The notes below the pieces were generated by a model. That model was not told the origin of the DNA. It saw nothing but the letters and a program-made list of their open reading frames with translations, and made no database searches. A stretch of DNA of 64,000 nt from Bugula neritina (taxonomy: Eukaryota; Bryozoa; Gymnolaemata; Cheilostomatida; Bugulidae), in the NCBI GenBank assembly GCA_964035545.1, contig OZ037767.1:1368680-1432679 (forward strand), read 5' to 3'. A program made the translations under genes and the position numbers. Shown piece after piece: positions 36,724 to 48,500 of the stretch (positions are counted from its first letter, which is position 1; each line of letters starts with the position of its first letter).

Positions 36724-39700
36724 ATGTCTGGAGAAATGGGAAAATGTGCTAAACTCTCAGACTATTTTTCTGAAGACCAAATTAAAGGGATGGGCAGATA
36801 TGAAAGAACACGGAATGAAAATCTCATTCGGAATTACAACTATATGAAGTCTATAGGTGAACCTTGTACTGCTTTACCGAGTAATAAAATATTTCCATTG
36901 CTTGTTATAGAAAATATAGTTGCTAAAATAAATTCTGTTATTTCCTATATTGAGTTGCATACAAGTATTCATAACTTTTATAAGTTTTAAAAATGTCACC
37001 AGTTTCTTTCATATTTAGGACTGGGTACTATCAAACCTCCTTTTCCAAAGAAGAAAGAAATTCTAAAGCAGCCTCTGGCTGAGAGAAAGTCATGGGGTTC
37101 CTTGGAGAAAGATGGAGAGGCGGCTGCTAACACCCGTCCAGTTCGAGGTATGTTGTTTGGTCCATTTTTATCTGGAATTTATGTGATTTTAATTAAAGCT
37201 ATGTGGATGTAGCCAGTTATTTTCTAGGTCAAAGTATTCAGATTTTTGCACATATTTAACACACACGCGCGCACACACAGTTGCGTGTTGTAAACTTCTG
37301 TTCTTTATACATAACACCTTCAAAATATAATATGTAGTACTTTCAGTATCCAAAAACTATATTAGATGTGTTTTTTTGAACCTCTCTTCAATTGCAGTGA
37401 TAATTAAGCTCTTTATATAAGTTTATTTTATTAAAAGCAATATTCAAACAACACAATTTTTTCATGAATTAATAGCTGAATATTTTTTCTGTTTCAATTT
37501 AAGATTATGAGAGATTCTTAATAAATGTACGCTATCTGTGTTCCTATTGTTTACTCAACTAATGATTGCTCTGAACAAATCTTTCACCTGCAGAAAGGAA
37601 GACGGTAAAAAGATTTCAGCCTCCTGCACCAAAGTTGCAAGTGGAAAAAACCACCAAGTGTGATGCTAAGGTATAGCAATTCTATTATATTCTGTTTACC
37701 CAATATACTTCAAATTTTACTTTCAGATTCACTTCAAACTATTTGTCTTTTGATCCACACTTTATGCTTCTATATATATTAAAAAGCAATAATGATATAT
37801 CACAAAAGTGCTTTATATTGTATAGTCAGGCAGGTTTGTAATACACCTGCAGTTTGACGAGTCATTTAACAGTCAAATGATGGACTCTGAATGAATTAAC
37901 CTACTGATGTACACATCAGTTCTGATTCAAGTTTGTCTAAAATATTAAATTGTTTGCCCAATTTAGAAAAAAATATTACAGACTCAACTAATTTTCAACA
38001 TTCATAAGTTTAAAGGATCTTATTACAGAATGCAGATGCTGACACTAATGGGCAATTAGACAGCAGTTTTGAATCTGAAGATTTGGAGTGGTCAACGCAG
38101 AGTTCCTCTTCTGAAGACTCTGATGATGACTACAATGAGGAGAATATTCCAGTAAAGAAGAGAAGAATTCTGAAACCAAAAGGTAGTATGAGAGAATAAC
38201 TATACGTAGATAATCTCATGAATACGATATAAGCTATTTATTTTACTAGCTTGTAGAGTTGTGTAAATAATCATATATAGGAATTCACAAGGCAAAAGTT
38301 CATATTGCTTTTGTATTAGGATCAGGAGTTGTAGATTTATAATTTGTAAAAGAATGTTCAAACATTTGAAGTCTTCAATTATGAAGGAAAACTATCTATT
38401 TAACTCTTCTAAAGATTTGAATTGAGTGTTTTTGCTACTCAGCTGCTTCTATTGATACATCAAATTAACTTTCAGCCCATTCATCACGAGTTCTCTTCCG
38501 ACCTCTCAACAACACTAAAATGATAATATACAAAAAGAAGATACTACCCAGGAGGAAGTGTGTGTCGTCAGCCTTTAACTACAAAGAGCAGGATGTGGAG
38601 GATGACGACTCCTACATCTGTATGTATCACAGCACACTTTTCTTGTTATGGTGACGGAGTGTATTATAATGAGAGGAATAGATGGTATACAGTAACACCA
38701 GCTGTGGTCTCAGCTGAAGCACTGAGTGTTTTGGTTGAAGATAAACGCTGCATCTCTCACTTCTCTGTTATACTGATTTATATTTTAGATTGTGAAGAAT
38801 GTCAGCTGGAATATGTGGGTTGTTGTCCACTTCACACTTTAATACCCATACTTGACACTCCAGTATGTATTTCAGTTCTGTTATATGCTTTCTGGTATTA
38901 TTAAACTATTGCAATGTATGATTATGATATATTATGTACTTGGGACATGTGTATATATATGTTCTCGATATATGATTTCTCTGGTGAATACTTGGAATTG
39001 TGTGAATTTTTTTCTCAAATGTTAATTTATTTTTCTGTTATTTATTTCTTGAAATTATTATTGGCTGATTTTTGCATTGACACTTGGTGATAGCATTCAG
39101 CTAGTCATTTATAAGCATCAGTTATACAAAGGCTCTCATGATGTTTACAATATGGCTCTCAGGTGCCACTAGGGGAAGAAAACCGAGCTGAGAAAACTCT
39201 CCCAGCTGGTCTTTCCTTGTCAGCTTCAAAAATAAAGAACGCCGGACGAGGTGTTTGGACAGACCGAGTGATTCCAAAGTTCACCAGGTTTGGGCCGTAT
39301 GAGGGGGTGGAGAAGGTGTGCAGTGACGTGACCAAGGATGAGGTGTCGGGATACGGCTGGCTGGTCAGTGACTCACATCTCTGTGTTATATAACACTGAC
39401 TCCATGAAACCCTTACACTTAGCTGAGCTGTTTCTTAGTTTCAAGTTTGCACAACTCAAGTTTTGCTTGTTAAACCGATAAGATTCGAAAGCACATATTT
39501 TATATAGTTTAATGTTAAGGAATGCGGAAAGATTTAAGTATCCATTTTCTCCTTTCAGATTAACTACAAATTAGCTGGCTGTTCACAATGTCTTATGCAG
39601 TAATGTTTCTATGCAAATGACAGTTCTTTTGCAAACAGCTTTCTCTAAGCAGCCCAAACCATTCTCATTTTTTACAGCTGCCTAGACTAATACTTATTGC

Positions 39701-41331
39701 ACATGCTCAGTGCTAACTAATATAATTTGTTTCCTTAACTGTTACAGGTTGTGAGGGGCTCAGGCTCTTACTATATAGATGGTGAAGATACTCGAACTTC
39801 AAATTGGCTGCGTTACATCAACTGTGCCCGTACCAAGGTGGAACAGAACTTGGAGGCATATCAGTATCAGGGGAAGACTTACTATAAAACTCTCAGAGAG
39901 ATAACCATAGGTGAGAGTATAGTATAATTATACAGTATTAATACACAGTCAGTTCTCTGTAGTTCACACACTTAGCTGGTGGTTCTGTTGTTGCAGGACA
40001 TGAACTGCTGGTTTGGTACGGAGATGATTACGCCGCTGACCTTGGCATTGATAAAGAGAACTATGCTACAGCTGCCTGTCCTCTAATTGGTTAGTTTTTG
40101 CTGCTCAAGTTGTCATATGTTATCTTGTAGCAATATGATAGTGTTGTATTAAAGTGAGATGTCAAAGTTTCCCCATCAGGTTTAGAGCAAGTTTTATAAT
40201 TTCAGTGAATGTTGTGTTGAAAGTTAGACAACTTTATGGGAACCCATGTTCACAGACTTTATTTTCTCCAGCAGCTCCCCAACAGCCAAACAGTTCGGCA
40301 GCAAACGCCTCAGTGACTTTCCATTACTGTGATGAGTGTAAAGCTCAGTTTGTGAACAAATCCTCTCTACTCAGGCATAAAAAGTGGCACAAGCAGAGCT
40401 CTTCTAGTAAGTCTACTAGCTTAAAGTTTCCTTTTGTCAAAGTTATGTTTAAAATTTTATTTCATTCCTAATAGCTGTATTTCTTGTTCATTTGCTGAAA
40501 GTTAATGCAACATGACTAATTAATTTAACTCCTAAAATATATCTTCCGAATGATATGCAAATAATATTCATCTTCTACCTCGTACTTAGACAAAAATTCT
40601 ATCCTGCATGGTTGTTGATTAATGTGCAGCCTTAGCAGTAAAGTATTACATGTTATTATGAATCCTCATAATAATTTGTTGCAGCTAAAGAAAATAGTTC
40701 TTCTCCAGTTGAACTAGAAGCTCCCAGAACTATAAAATGTGGAGACTGTGACTTTAGATGCAGTTATCCTGACGAACTCAAGAAACATGTGAAATGTCAC
40801 CGGAAAGGAAGTGAGAAGAAATACAAATGTACTCTGTGTGAGTATAGAAGTGCGTACAGCAGTCACCTACAGACACACTTCAGGACACACAGTGGAGAGA
40901 AGCCATACAAGTGTACTCAGTGTGAGTATAGATGTGCACAGAGCAGTGCTCTACAGACACACCTCAGAACACACAGTGGAGAGAAGCCATACAAGTGTAC
41001 TCTGTGTGAATATAGAAGTGCGTACAGCAGTCACCTACAGACACACTTCAGGACACACAGTGGAGAGAAGCCATACAAGTGTACTCAGTGTGAGTATAGA
41101 TGTGCACAGAGCAGTGCTCTACAGACACACCTCAGAACACACAGTGGAGAGAAGCCATACAAGTGTACTCTGTGTGAGTATAGATGTGCACAGGGCAGTC
41201 ACCTACAGACACACCTCAGGACACACAGTGGAGAGAAGCCATACAAGTGTACTCTGTGTGAGTATAGATGTGCATACAGCAGTACCCTACAGGATCACCT
41301 CAGGACACAACATGCTGGTGAGAAACCTTAG
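36724..41331 (+). CDS. PRDM9: PRDM9-like KRAB-PR/SET-zinc finger methyltransferase, complete, 649 aa
   Basis: In mammals PRDM9 methylates histone H3 (K4, K36) at sites its fingers bind and so places meiotic recombination hotspots; the role here is not known. Exons: 36724-36856, 37019-37147, 37594-37670, 38029-38182, 38476-38619, 38789-38862, 39163-39363, 39748-39910, 39997-40089, 40272-40406, 40685-41331, summing to 1950 nt. Seen: KRAB-related domain (1-45; LSDYFSEDQI...RNYNYMKSIG), acidic linker (SSSSEDSDDDYNEEN), a basic stretch in the SSXRD position, zinc knuckle (YCEECQ...CCPLH), PR/SET (239-390: RFGPYEG, YINCAR, ELLVWYGDDYA), a proximal finger (exon 10), then an exon 11 array of one divergent finger plus six 84-bp fingers. 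The methyltransferase motifs look intact. The KRAB-like box has EDQ where TRIM28-binding KRAB boxes have EEW, as expected for the ancestral PRDM9/SSX type. An upstream 5' UTR exon is likely. Confidence 0.93.
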
Positions 41332-43439
41332 TTGAGTGATCGCACATCACCTCTATAACATTGTGACATGTACTGTATAGTATAGTGCATTGCAGTGCAG
41401 CACTAGATGTTTATATCTCATTAGTTGCAATTGTATTGACTATGAGGTACACATTGTATAGGCTTTATATATCTTATATTTCTAGTTTTATGCATTCCTC
41501 TTATAATTTTGTGATACACTCTAATATATATGTGATAAACATGCATGTATTGTTATACCTTTATGCTAGTAGACTATTATATATATGCTATACAGAACTA
41601 CTTCTATATATTTTATACAAATTATCCTTGTATAGTCTACACCATTATAATACATTAGTTGATGGCAGTAGGTTCAGTAATATTATATGCCTAGTAATTT
41701 ACTGCCAATAACATATTTTTCTTGTGTTGATCACAATAGATGTGAATATTATATTTAATATATTATCATATTTGCATATTGTTACCCTATATTATATTAT
41801 TCTAAATTTCTTATAAATAATACTATGATTTATAGGTCACTATCATTCTGATTGGATCTGACCATCGCATATCATTTTGCATTTTCTTTATTTTAACTTG
41901 CAAAACTTTCCTATATATAAATCAAGCAATGTTTATATGCTTTCTTATCTTACTCATTTATGTTTACAAACTATTGAGCATGTGAAAGTTTAGAGTTGCA
42001 CATGCAATATCAATAAAATAATTTTGTCAAATGCAGCTGCTGTGCTCTATCTCTGTGTTGCAATAATTATCCCAATAGGTCGCAGTAGCTTAATGGATTT
42101 AGATTGCATTTTTAAATAGATCAATGTTGTACTGCTACCAGTGACTATCCTGCTTAATATATTTGTCTAGATTTTTATTTATCAAAACCTTTGGTAATTC
42201 AGGGCAAAAATAATGGCCAATAGTTTAATGATGTGATAAAGTAATTACCTAATAATTATGTTTGCCCAAAAATAATGCTGTGGCTAACTGGTTAAAGCTT
42301 TTGGCTGCAATGAAATTATATAACTTTGCTTGTGCTCCAACAACATTTTTCCACCTCTTTGGGATGTTACATCATTTATGCCTTTGTTTAATGATTGTGC
42401 TAAAATAGGCTTGTTATTGTTAGTATTTTGATAAGATTTATGAGAAAGCAACTCTCAACTTGAATAAAAACCCTAATATTATGCAATATTGTTTAGCAGC
42501 TATGACATGGTGGAGAAATCTGTTATATAGGGAGTTGTATAAGGGTTGCCTTTACAGTTTACACAGTTATAAACTAGGTAACAGTGATTAATTAATAAAG
42601 AAATATCACTTGCAACAAACAACTATACTCTAAGAAAGTCAAAGTAGATTATTACACCCTGTAGGTTTAATATAAAATATGTGAGCAGTTACAATTGACT
42701 ACCTTCGAATGCACTTGCCTATACAGTCAATCTTGTTTTGCTTGAGTAATGCTAGGAATTTAGAACTTACTTGAATTATGTTGCAGGTTTGTTAGATGCT
42801 TTGTTAAACTACTTCAAAATACTAACTATATATATAGAGACACTGATTCTAGCTAGTAGCTAAGAACTGAGTGTAACAATTCAACTAGCTTAGAACTTAA
42901 GAAATCTTCAACATAGAGAGCTGTGCACCCCGATTTATATTTCCCGACAATTTATGTTGACCCAATCAAAAACTAGTCTGAAAACGGCTAGCCAATAGCA
43001 TGTATAAGATTATAATACACAAAGCCACGCCTACAAGCAAAAAGTTACTACATCTTCAACTGACAAGCAAGTGCTTGATCTGCTAAGCATGAGTCATACT
43101 GTGAGTCAACAGGTGGTTCTTAAATTCTTCCTCAGCAGCTGAACTTACTGATTGAGAGACAACCATAATGGCTAAAATCTAATTAAAAAATTCTAAATAA
43201 GAGTAGGCTACCTTATAAAGAACAAAAATTCTAGTACAACACCTCCATTCTGTTAGAACAAGCTGTTAGCTCAAACAGCAGAGCATTTTAACTTGTAATA
43301 GAAAACTTTATATTTTGGCTTCTCCCATTTATTTAATATTATCCAGTCTTTTGTTTGTAATGCACAGGCATACCAGTGTGGCTTTATTCAGTTCTTAAAC
43401 AAACCTCCATGAATATAACAAGAAATAGTTGAACAGAAT
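41332..43439. other. 3' UTR of the PRDM9-like gene and intergenic DNA
   Basis: The first 220 bp match the 3' flanks of the downstream paralogues, and AATAAA at 42012-42017 is a likely polyadenylation signal. At 42950-43040 there are two CCAAT motifs and a ccacgcc box resembling the paralogue promoters, but no downstream exon was found. Confidence 0.4.
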
Positions 43440-43915
43440 CTGTTAACTGTTTTCCTTAGAATCTGGTAAATAGCTAGGCAGCTTCTGGTTGGTGTGTGAA
43501 ATAATGATCATACTGTGAAGTAGAGAGGGCCACTGTGTAGTTTATTGAATATTAACAAAAGAGGGTAGAACTGAGGGTGAACTGCTCAATATTTCAGTCA
43601 AAAATATATTATTAATTATTAACGCTATATATTATGGGTATAATTTCATACAGTCGGTTCACGATGTACATTACATATGCTAAACATAATCATACAAAAT
43701 CATTATGAAATATTCAACGCAGTTTGAACTAAGTATTAAATACTAAACAATGCTGCAAAATGTAATCATTAAATATGGGAGACTTGGCTAATTCAATCAA
43801 TATAAAACACTACAACAAATATTACCTAATGCATTGCCATGATCAACATGGCACTGTTTAAATTTGTTAACCTATATCTACTACCATAGCCTAAATCTCT
43901 TAAACCAAGTTAGGT

Positions 43916-44361
43916 TTAGCTTGTGGTCTCATCTGAGTCGTACTGTTTGCGGAAACAATCTTCAACAGGAAAGAAATCCCAGCATCTGTTATTATACATT
44001 TCCCAGACGTATGTTTCCTGGCCTGTGTACTCCGTATCCGGTTTTTTTTATCAAATGCATCAAAAAGAACCTAAAAAGTTACCAATAAAATGTTAAAAAT
44101 TCCATAAATGCATATGGAGTGCTAACTATAGCAATAACATTCCCACAACGTAGAAAACAGTGGTGTGTGGTAGCAAAATGTTTACCATAACTAAACCAGA
44201 TTACGCAATAATAATAATTAAAATAAATCATCTTATTCCAATACCGAAAGAGTAAAATAAAGATATGGAAAAAAGTAGTTTCTTACATGTAGTTTGCAAA
44301 GTTGTGTTCTTTCGTAACATGCTTTTGAAACCCGTGTGGATGTTCGTCAAAATAGGCAATC
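43916..44361 (-). pseudogene. RYR: Ryanodine receptor C-terminal fragment, copy 1 (frameshifted)
   Basis: Two minus-strand exons, 44361-44287 and 44070-43916, joined in phase, encode the tail of the ER calcium-release channel: PHGFQKHVTKEHNFANYM, then [37 protein letters not shown] and a TAA. Both His of the C-terminal zinc site (H...EH, five apart) are kept. One extra base in the A run of exon b (43916-44070) breaks the frame after about eight codons. No upstream receptor exons lie nearby, so this is a captured 3' fragment. An assembly error in the homopolymer is possible. Confidence 0.88.
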
Positions 44362-44510
44362 CTACTTCCTTTATTAGTAACCAAACAAAAACAGAATTAC
44401 AAGTAGCAAAATAGTAGTACACAGTCTAAAAACACAGAAGTAGCTCTCCAACTCTCTGGGCAGGCTTGGTCACCTCGTCACATACTGAGACACGCCCATT
44501 TTCAGGCTGG

Positions 44511-44689
44511 CCAATAAGCCTCAGCTTATGAATAACACAGTGAACCAGCCAGCCAATCGCTGTAAATCATTAACAGTCGAACCAATTAGCACTATGGTAT
44601 ACTTCTGTTTCATGAATGCTGTCTAGTCAACAGTTAGTGTTTGGTGAATAAAGTCCTGTGACAACTAGGGAGAACTATTTTAACTACAA
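44511..44689 (+). promoter_or_regulatory. Promoter with three CCAAT boxes and 5' UTR exon, unit 1
   Basis: CCAAT at 44511, 44553 and 44582, with a GC box-like acacgccca just upstream. The presumed 5' UTR exon ends at 44689 (ctacaa|gtgagt). CCAAT spacing (about 42 and 29) is identical in the other two units. Function inferred. Confidence 0.6.
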
Positions 44690-45514
44690 GTGAGTCTTAA
44701 AAAATAAATATAATATACGTTAACACTTAGATTCTTAGAATTTTCTCAGTAACCCTTTGTTTCCTATATATTATTTTATCATTACAATAACAGTCTGGCA
44801 TTCAACTGTTTTTATAGTAGTAACCAACACTAGCACTTAGGTGCAATGGCGAAGAAATTTCAACAGCTAAAGTTTTCATGTAAATAAATTTGATAAACTA
44901 CTATGTTGTTTTAACATGATGATGTTAGCATAAGAATAATTATCAATAATTTTATGTTATATATAGAATTATACATAGCTGCAGCAGTGTGTTGATATTT
45001 TTATCAACTATCTAAATTGAAAATAATATTCATATTGTAATGGCTCATAGATAGAAAAAAAGGGAGACTCGTCTTTTCCCCCTTTTGATAAACACTAACA
45101 CATAAGACTATGCATTCTAGTTAGTCGTAGCTTTCCCTTCTAGTCGGCCAACGTGACTAGGTCATACTAAACTGTCCCCTCCAATCAGGTTGGATATCAA
45201 CACGTGATCAAGATATACTTAAAAACAGTGTTTCCCGCGATGACATGGTTGAGACACTCTATTCTGATCTTCTTTTATCACTGATGTAGACTTTTCTCTT
45301 TATTGTATATTATTCTTCAATACATATTATTCTCATGCTTCTAATAATATATCTTGGAGTTGATTGCATAACATTCAGGGGATGAACTGATTAGAAACAT
45401 ACACAAGTACCCACAATAACATAGTTCGAGAACTATAACATTATAAAAGTAAGCCCATCCTATCTTTTCAGATTTTAAGTTTACATTTTCATAGCATATG
45501 TTAATAGGCTAACA

Positions 45515-48500
45515 ATGTCTGGAGAAATAGGAAGATGTGTTGATCTCTCGGACTATTTTTCTGAAGACCAAATTAAAGCGATGGGCAGATATGAAAAAAC
45601 ACGAAATGAAAATCTCATTAGGAATTACAACTATATGAAGTCTATAGGTAAATCTAAATATTCTGCATTGCTTGTTATAAAACATATATAATTGTTAATA
45701 TGCATTATGTTAATTCCTGCTACCCTAACAGAACAAATCGGAGATGGGCGAGAAAGTATACATCATGCTATTTCTTACATTGAGTTGCCTGCAAGCATTT
45801 ATAACTCAACAGATATCATTGATTTGACATTGCGGTAAGATACAATGTCAGTTGATTTTTTAAAAATGTCACTTGCTGAATTTATATTTAGGACTGGATA
45901 CTATTAAACCTCCATTTCCAAAGAAAGAAGTTCTAAAGCAACCTTTAGCTGAGAGAAACTCATGTGGTTCCATAGAGAAAGGTGGAGAGGCGGCTGTTAA
46001 CACCAAGTGTGATACTAAGGTATAGCAATTCTATTATTTTGTTTACTCAATATACTTCAAATTTTACTTTCTAACTATTTGGCTTTTTGATCCACACTTC
46101 ATGCTTCTATATATAATTCAAAAGCCATGTAGTGTCCTTGATGATAAATAGTAAAATTTCATGAACTTGGTTTTATTTAGTTTGCTTACTGACACTCTGC
46201 TGCCAATTTGTTCACAGTTGTTATAATTTCTCATTTAGCAATTTAGCATTTACTGACATTGCCACACTGCCTTTGTGTTTTCACAGATTTCAACAGTAAA
46301 TCGCCCATCTTTATTGTATGTTTTAGCACTTGTTTGTCACTTTTTTTATCTTCAGGACCATTTTAGTATCACTAGGTGCATTGCAAGTTTTATTCTGCAC
46401 TGACTGCACTCAAAAATTATGACTAAGAAATGAGTGCATTAGCTTTACCATAAGACACAAACAGATAATCACGGGCTTTCCATGTACCGATCTCAGATCG
46501 ATCTCAGATTGATCTCAGATTGATCTCAGATTGATCTCAGATCGATCTCAGATCGATCTCAGATCGATCTCAGATCGATCTCGCTGAGATCGATCTGAAA
46601 AATGTGCTCAGATCGATCGTTTTTCCATGAGAGTGTCAGATCGATCTAGCGAAGTTGCCTCCTCTTAAGTGAAGGATACTTTAAAAGTATAATTTGTTCA
46701 CCTATTTGGGTGATTAAAGCTACTACTGTTGAAAACAAGATGGTCGTAGTCTAAAATTTAATCCCAACTATAAACTGTACGCAGCAAAGCTTTCAGTGTA
46801 TGGTAATTTGGCCAATTTAAAATAATTAATTTTAATTTTTCAGCTTGACAGCTTATATAAAATTAATGGCTGTCTTGCAGATTATTAATAAACTTACCGG
46901 GCCGTTGGGCTTAAAATTACAAAGAAAATAGCTAATGAAACTAAATTTTAATAGTCATTTAAATTCAATTTAAATTATCCCGTTTTTTTTACCTTCTGCT
47001 GCATATAATTGAGTTTTCTTAATCATAGTACTGAAAGTATAAGTTTTGGCATCTGAAAAGGTGGCTATCATAATTATTTAATACTTTGCTTAGTAATTAT
47101 CCATAAGTTATCATTTTTATTAGCAGACAACATTGTAGCGAGCAGTCTTTTTCTACTTCTCAGATCGATCTGGCGTCTTTCCATGGTCTTATTGACATGA
47201 GATCGATCTGAGTTCGAGCTCCACAGACTGACCAGCTCAGATCGATCTGAGATCGGTCCATGGAAAGCCGGTGAATATAAATATACGCACTTATAGCCAG
47301 GACATTATGGTATAAGAACCCTAAAGGTTCCATTCTCATCTACTTTCCATTCTCATCTACTCTCACATAATATCAGCTGTTATTTTCACAAAACGCACAG
47401 TATAAAATATTTCTTTCCTTATAACTTTGCTAATCTATATTATTACTTTGAATATTTAAATAATTATAAAACAAGCAATTTATCAAATTATCTTATGTAC
47501 TTATCTGTGTTTAATTTGCTCTTATTCCGTCATATTTTAATCTTGTAAAAAATTTGTAGTTTCACAGGGTAAACAGTGTGAATAAATAAACTACCTACAC
47601 TAAAACACACACTAAAACTTTTATATCAACTTAGGAGGGCAGTTACAAGCTATATTAAAATAATTTCGGAAGATCTGATATGCACCATAAATATCACTTA
47701 ATCAATTGACTCTAATGGATTCTTGCATATATGAACGTATCAGTTCTGCTTAACCTTTGCTTCAAATGCTAAATTCTCTGCTTAACTTTGAAAACCTTTA
47801 CTGGAATAATTTTCCACATAATTCATAAAATCACAGTTACAAGTTTGTCATTACAGAATGCAGATGCTGACACTAATGGGCAATTAGACAGCAGTTCTGA
47901 CTCAGAAGCTCTGGACTGGTTAGAGAACTGTTACTCTTCTGAAGACTCTGATGATGACTACAATGAGGAGAATATTCCAGTAAAGAAGAGAAGAATTCTG
48001 AAACCAAAAGGTAGTATGAGAGAATAAACTATATATATTGCTATACTTGTGAATACTATATGAGCTATTTAGTTTACTTGTAGAGTTGTGTAAATAGTCT
48101 TATATAGGAATTCACAAGGCAAAGATCCCATGCATATACACAGTTGGCTAATGTTAAGCTACGTTTATACCTCTGCTGAAAAAAATACTGAGTTTTAGTT
48201 AATAACGCTTGTCCAGGTACCCCTTTATAGTCAAACTGAAATCAATGAAATCATATTTATGCCGGAACTCACTTTCTAAAAGTAAACTCTGACTCGCCTA
48301 ATGGCTATTTGATGCCCTTTATAAACGTCGTGAATTAGTGAAGTTGTCAACCTAAAAGTAATATTTGTGAAGGCGTAGGCGATATAATTATTACCATTCA
48401 AGTATGTCATCTTATAATCGCCAAAGTCATAACTAAATAACGATGTTTACAAGGAGTTGTTACTCCTTTTGAGTATTATTCTGAAATCGGCCGATTAAGT

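Noticed and set aside
40811-41335. Second reading frame open through the zinc-finger arrays (also 49811-50167, 58098-58538 and antisense at 63527-63976)
   Set aside because: The 84-bp unit keeps other frames open. Only the frame with C2H2 spacing and TGEKP-type linkers is in phase with the upstream exons.
43864-44088. Plus-strand small ORF conserved in three units (also 50901-51110 and 59265-59474)
   Set aside because: It is the antisense shadow of the ryanodine receptor exon, whose minus-strand frame gives the recognisable CRKQY/TGQE sequence.
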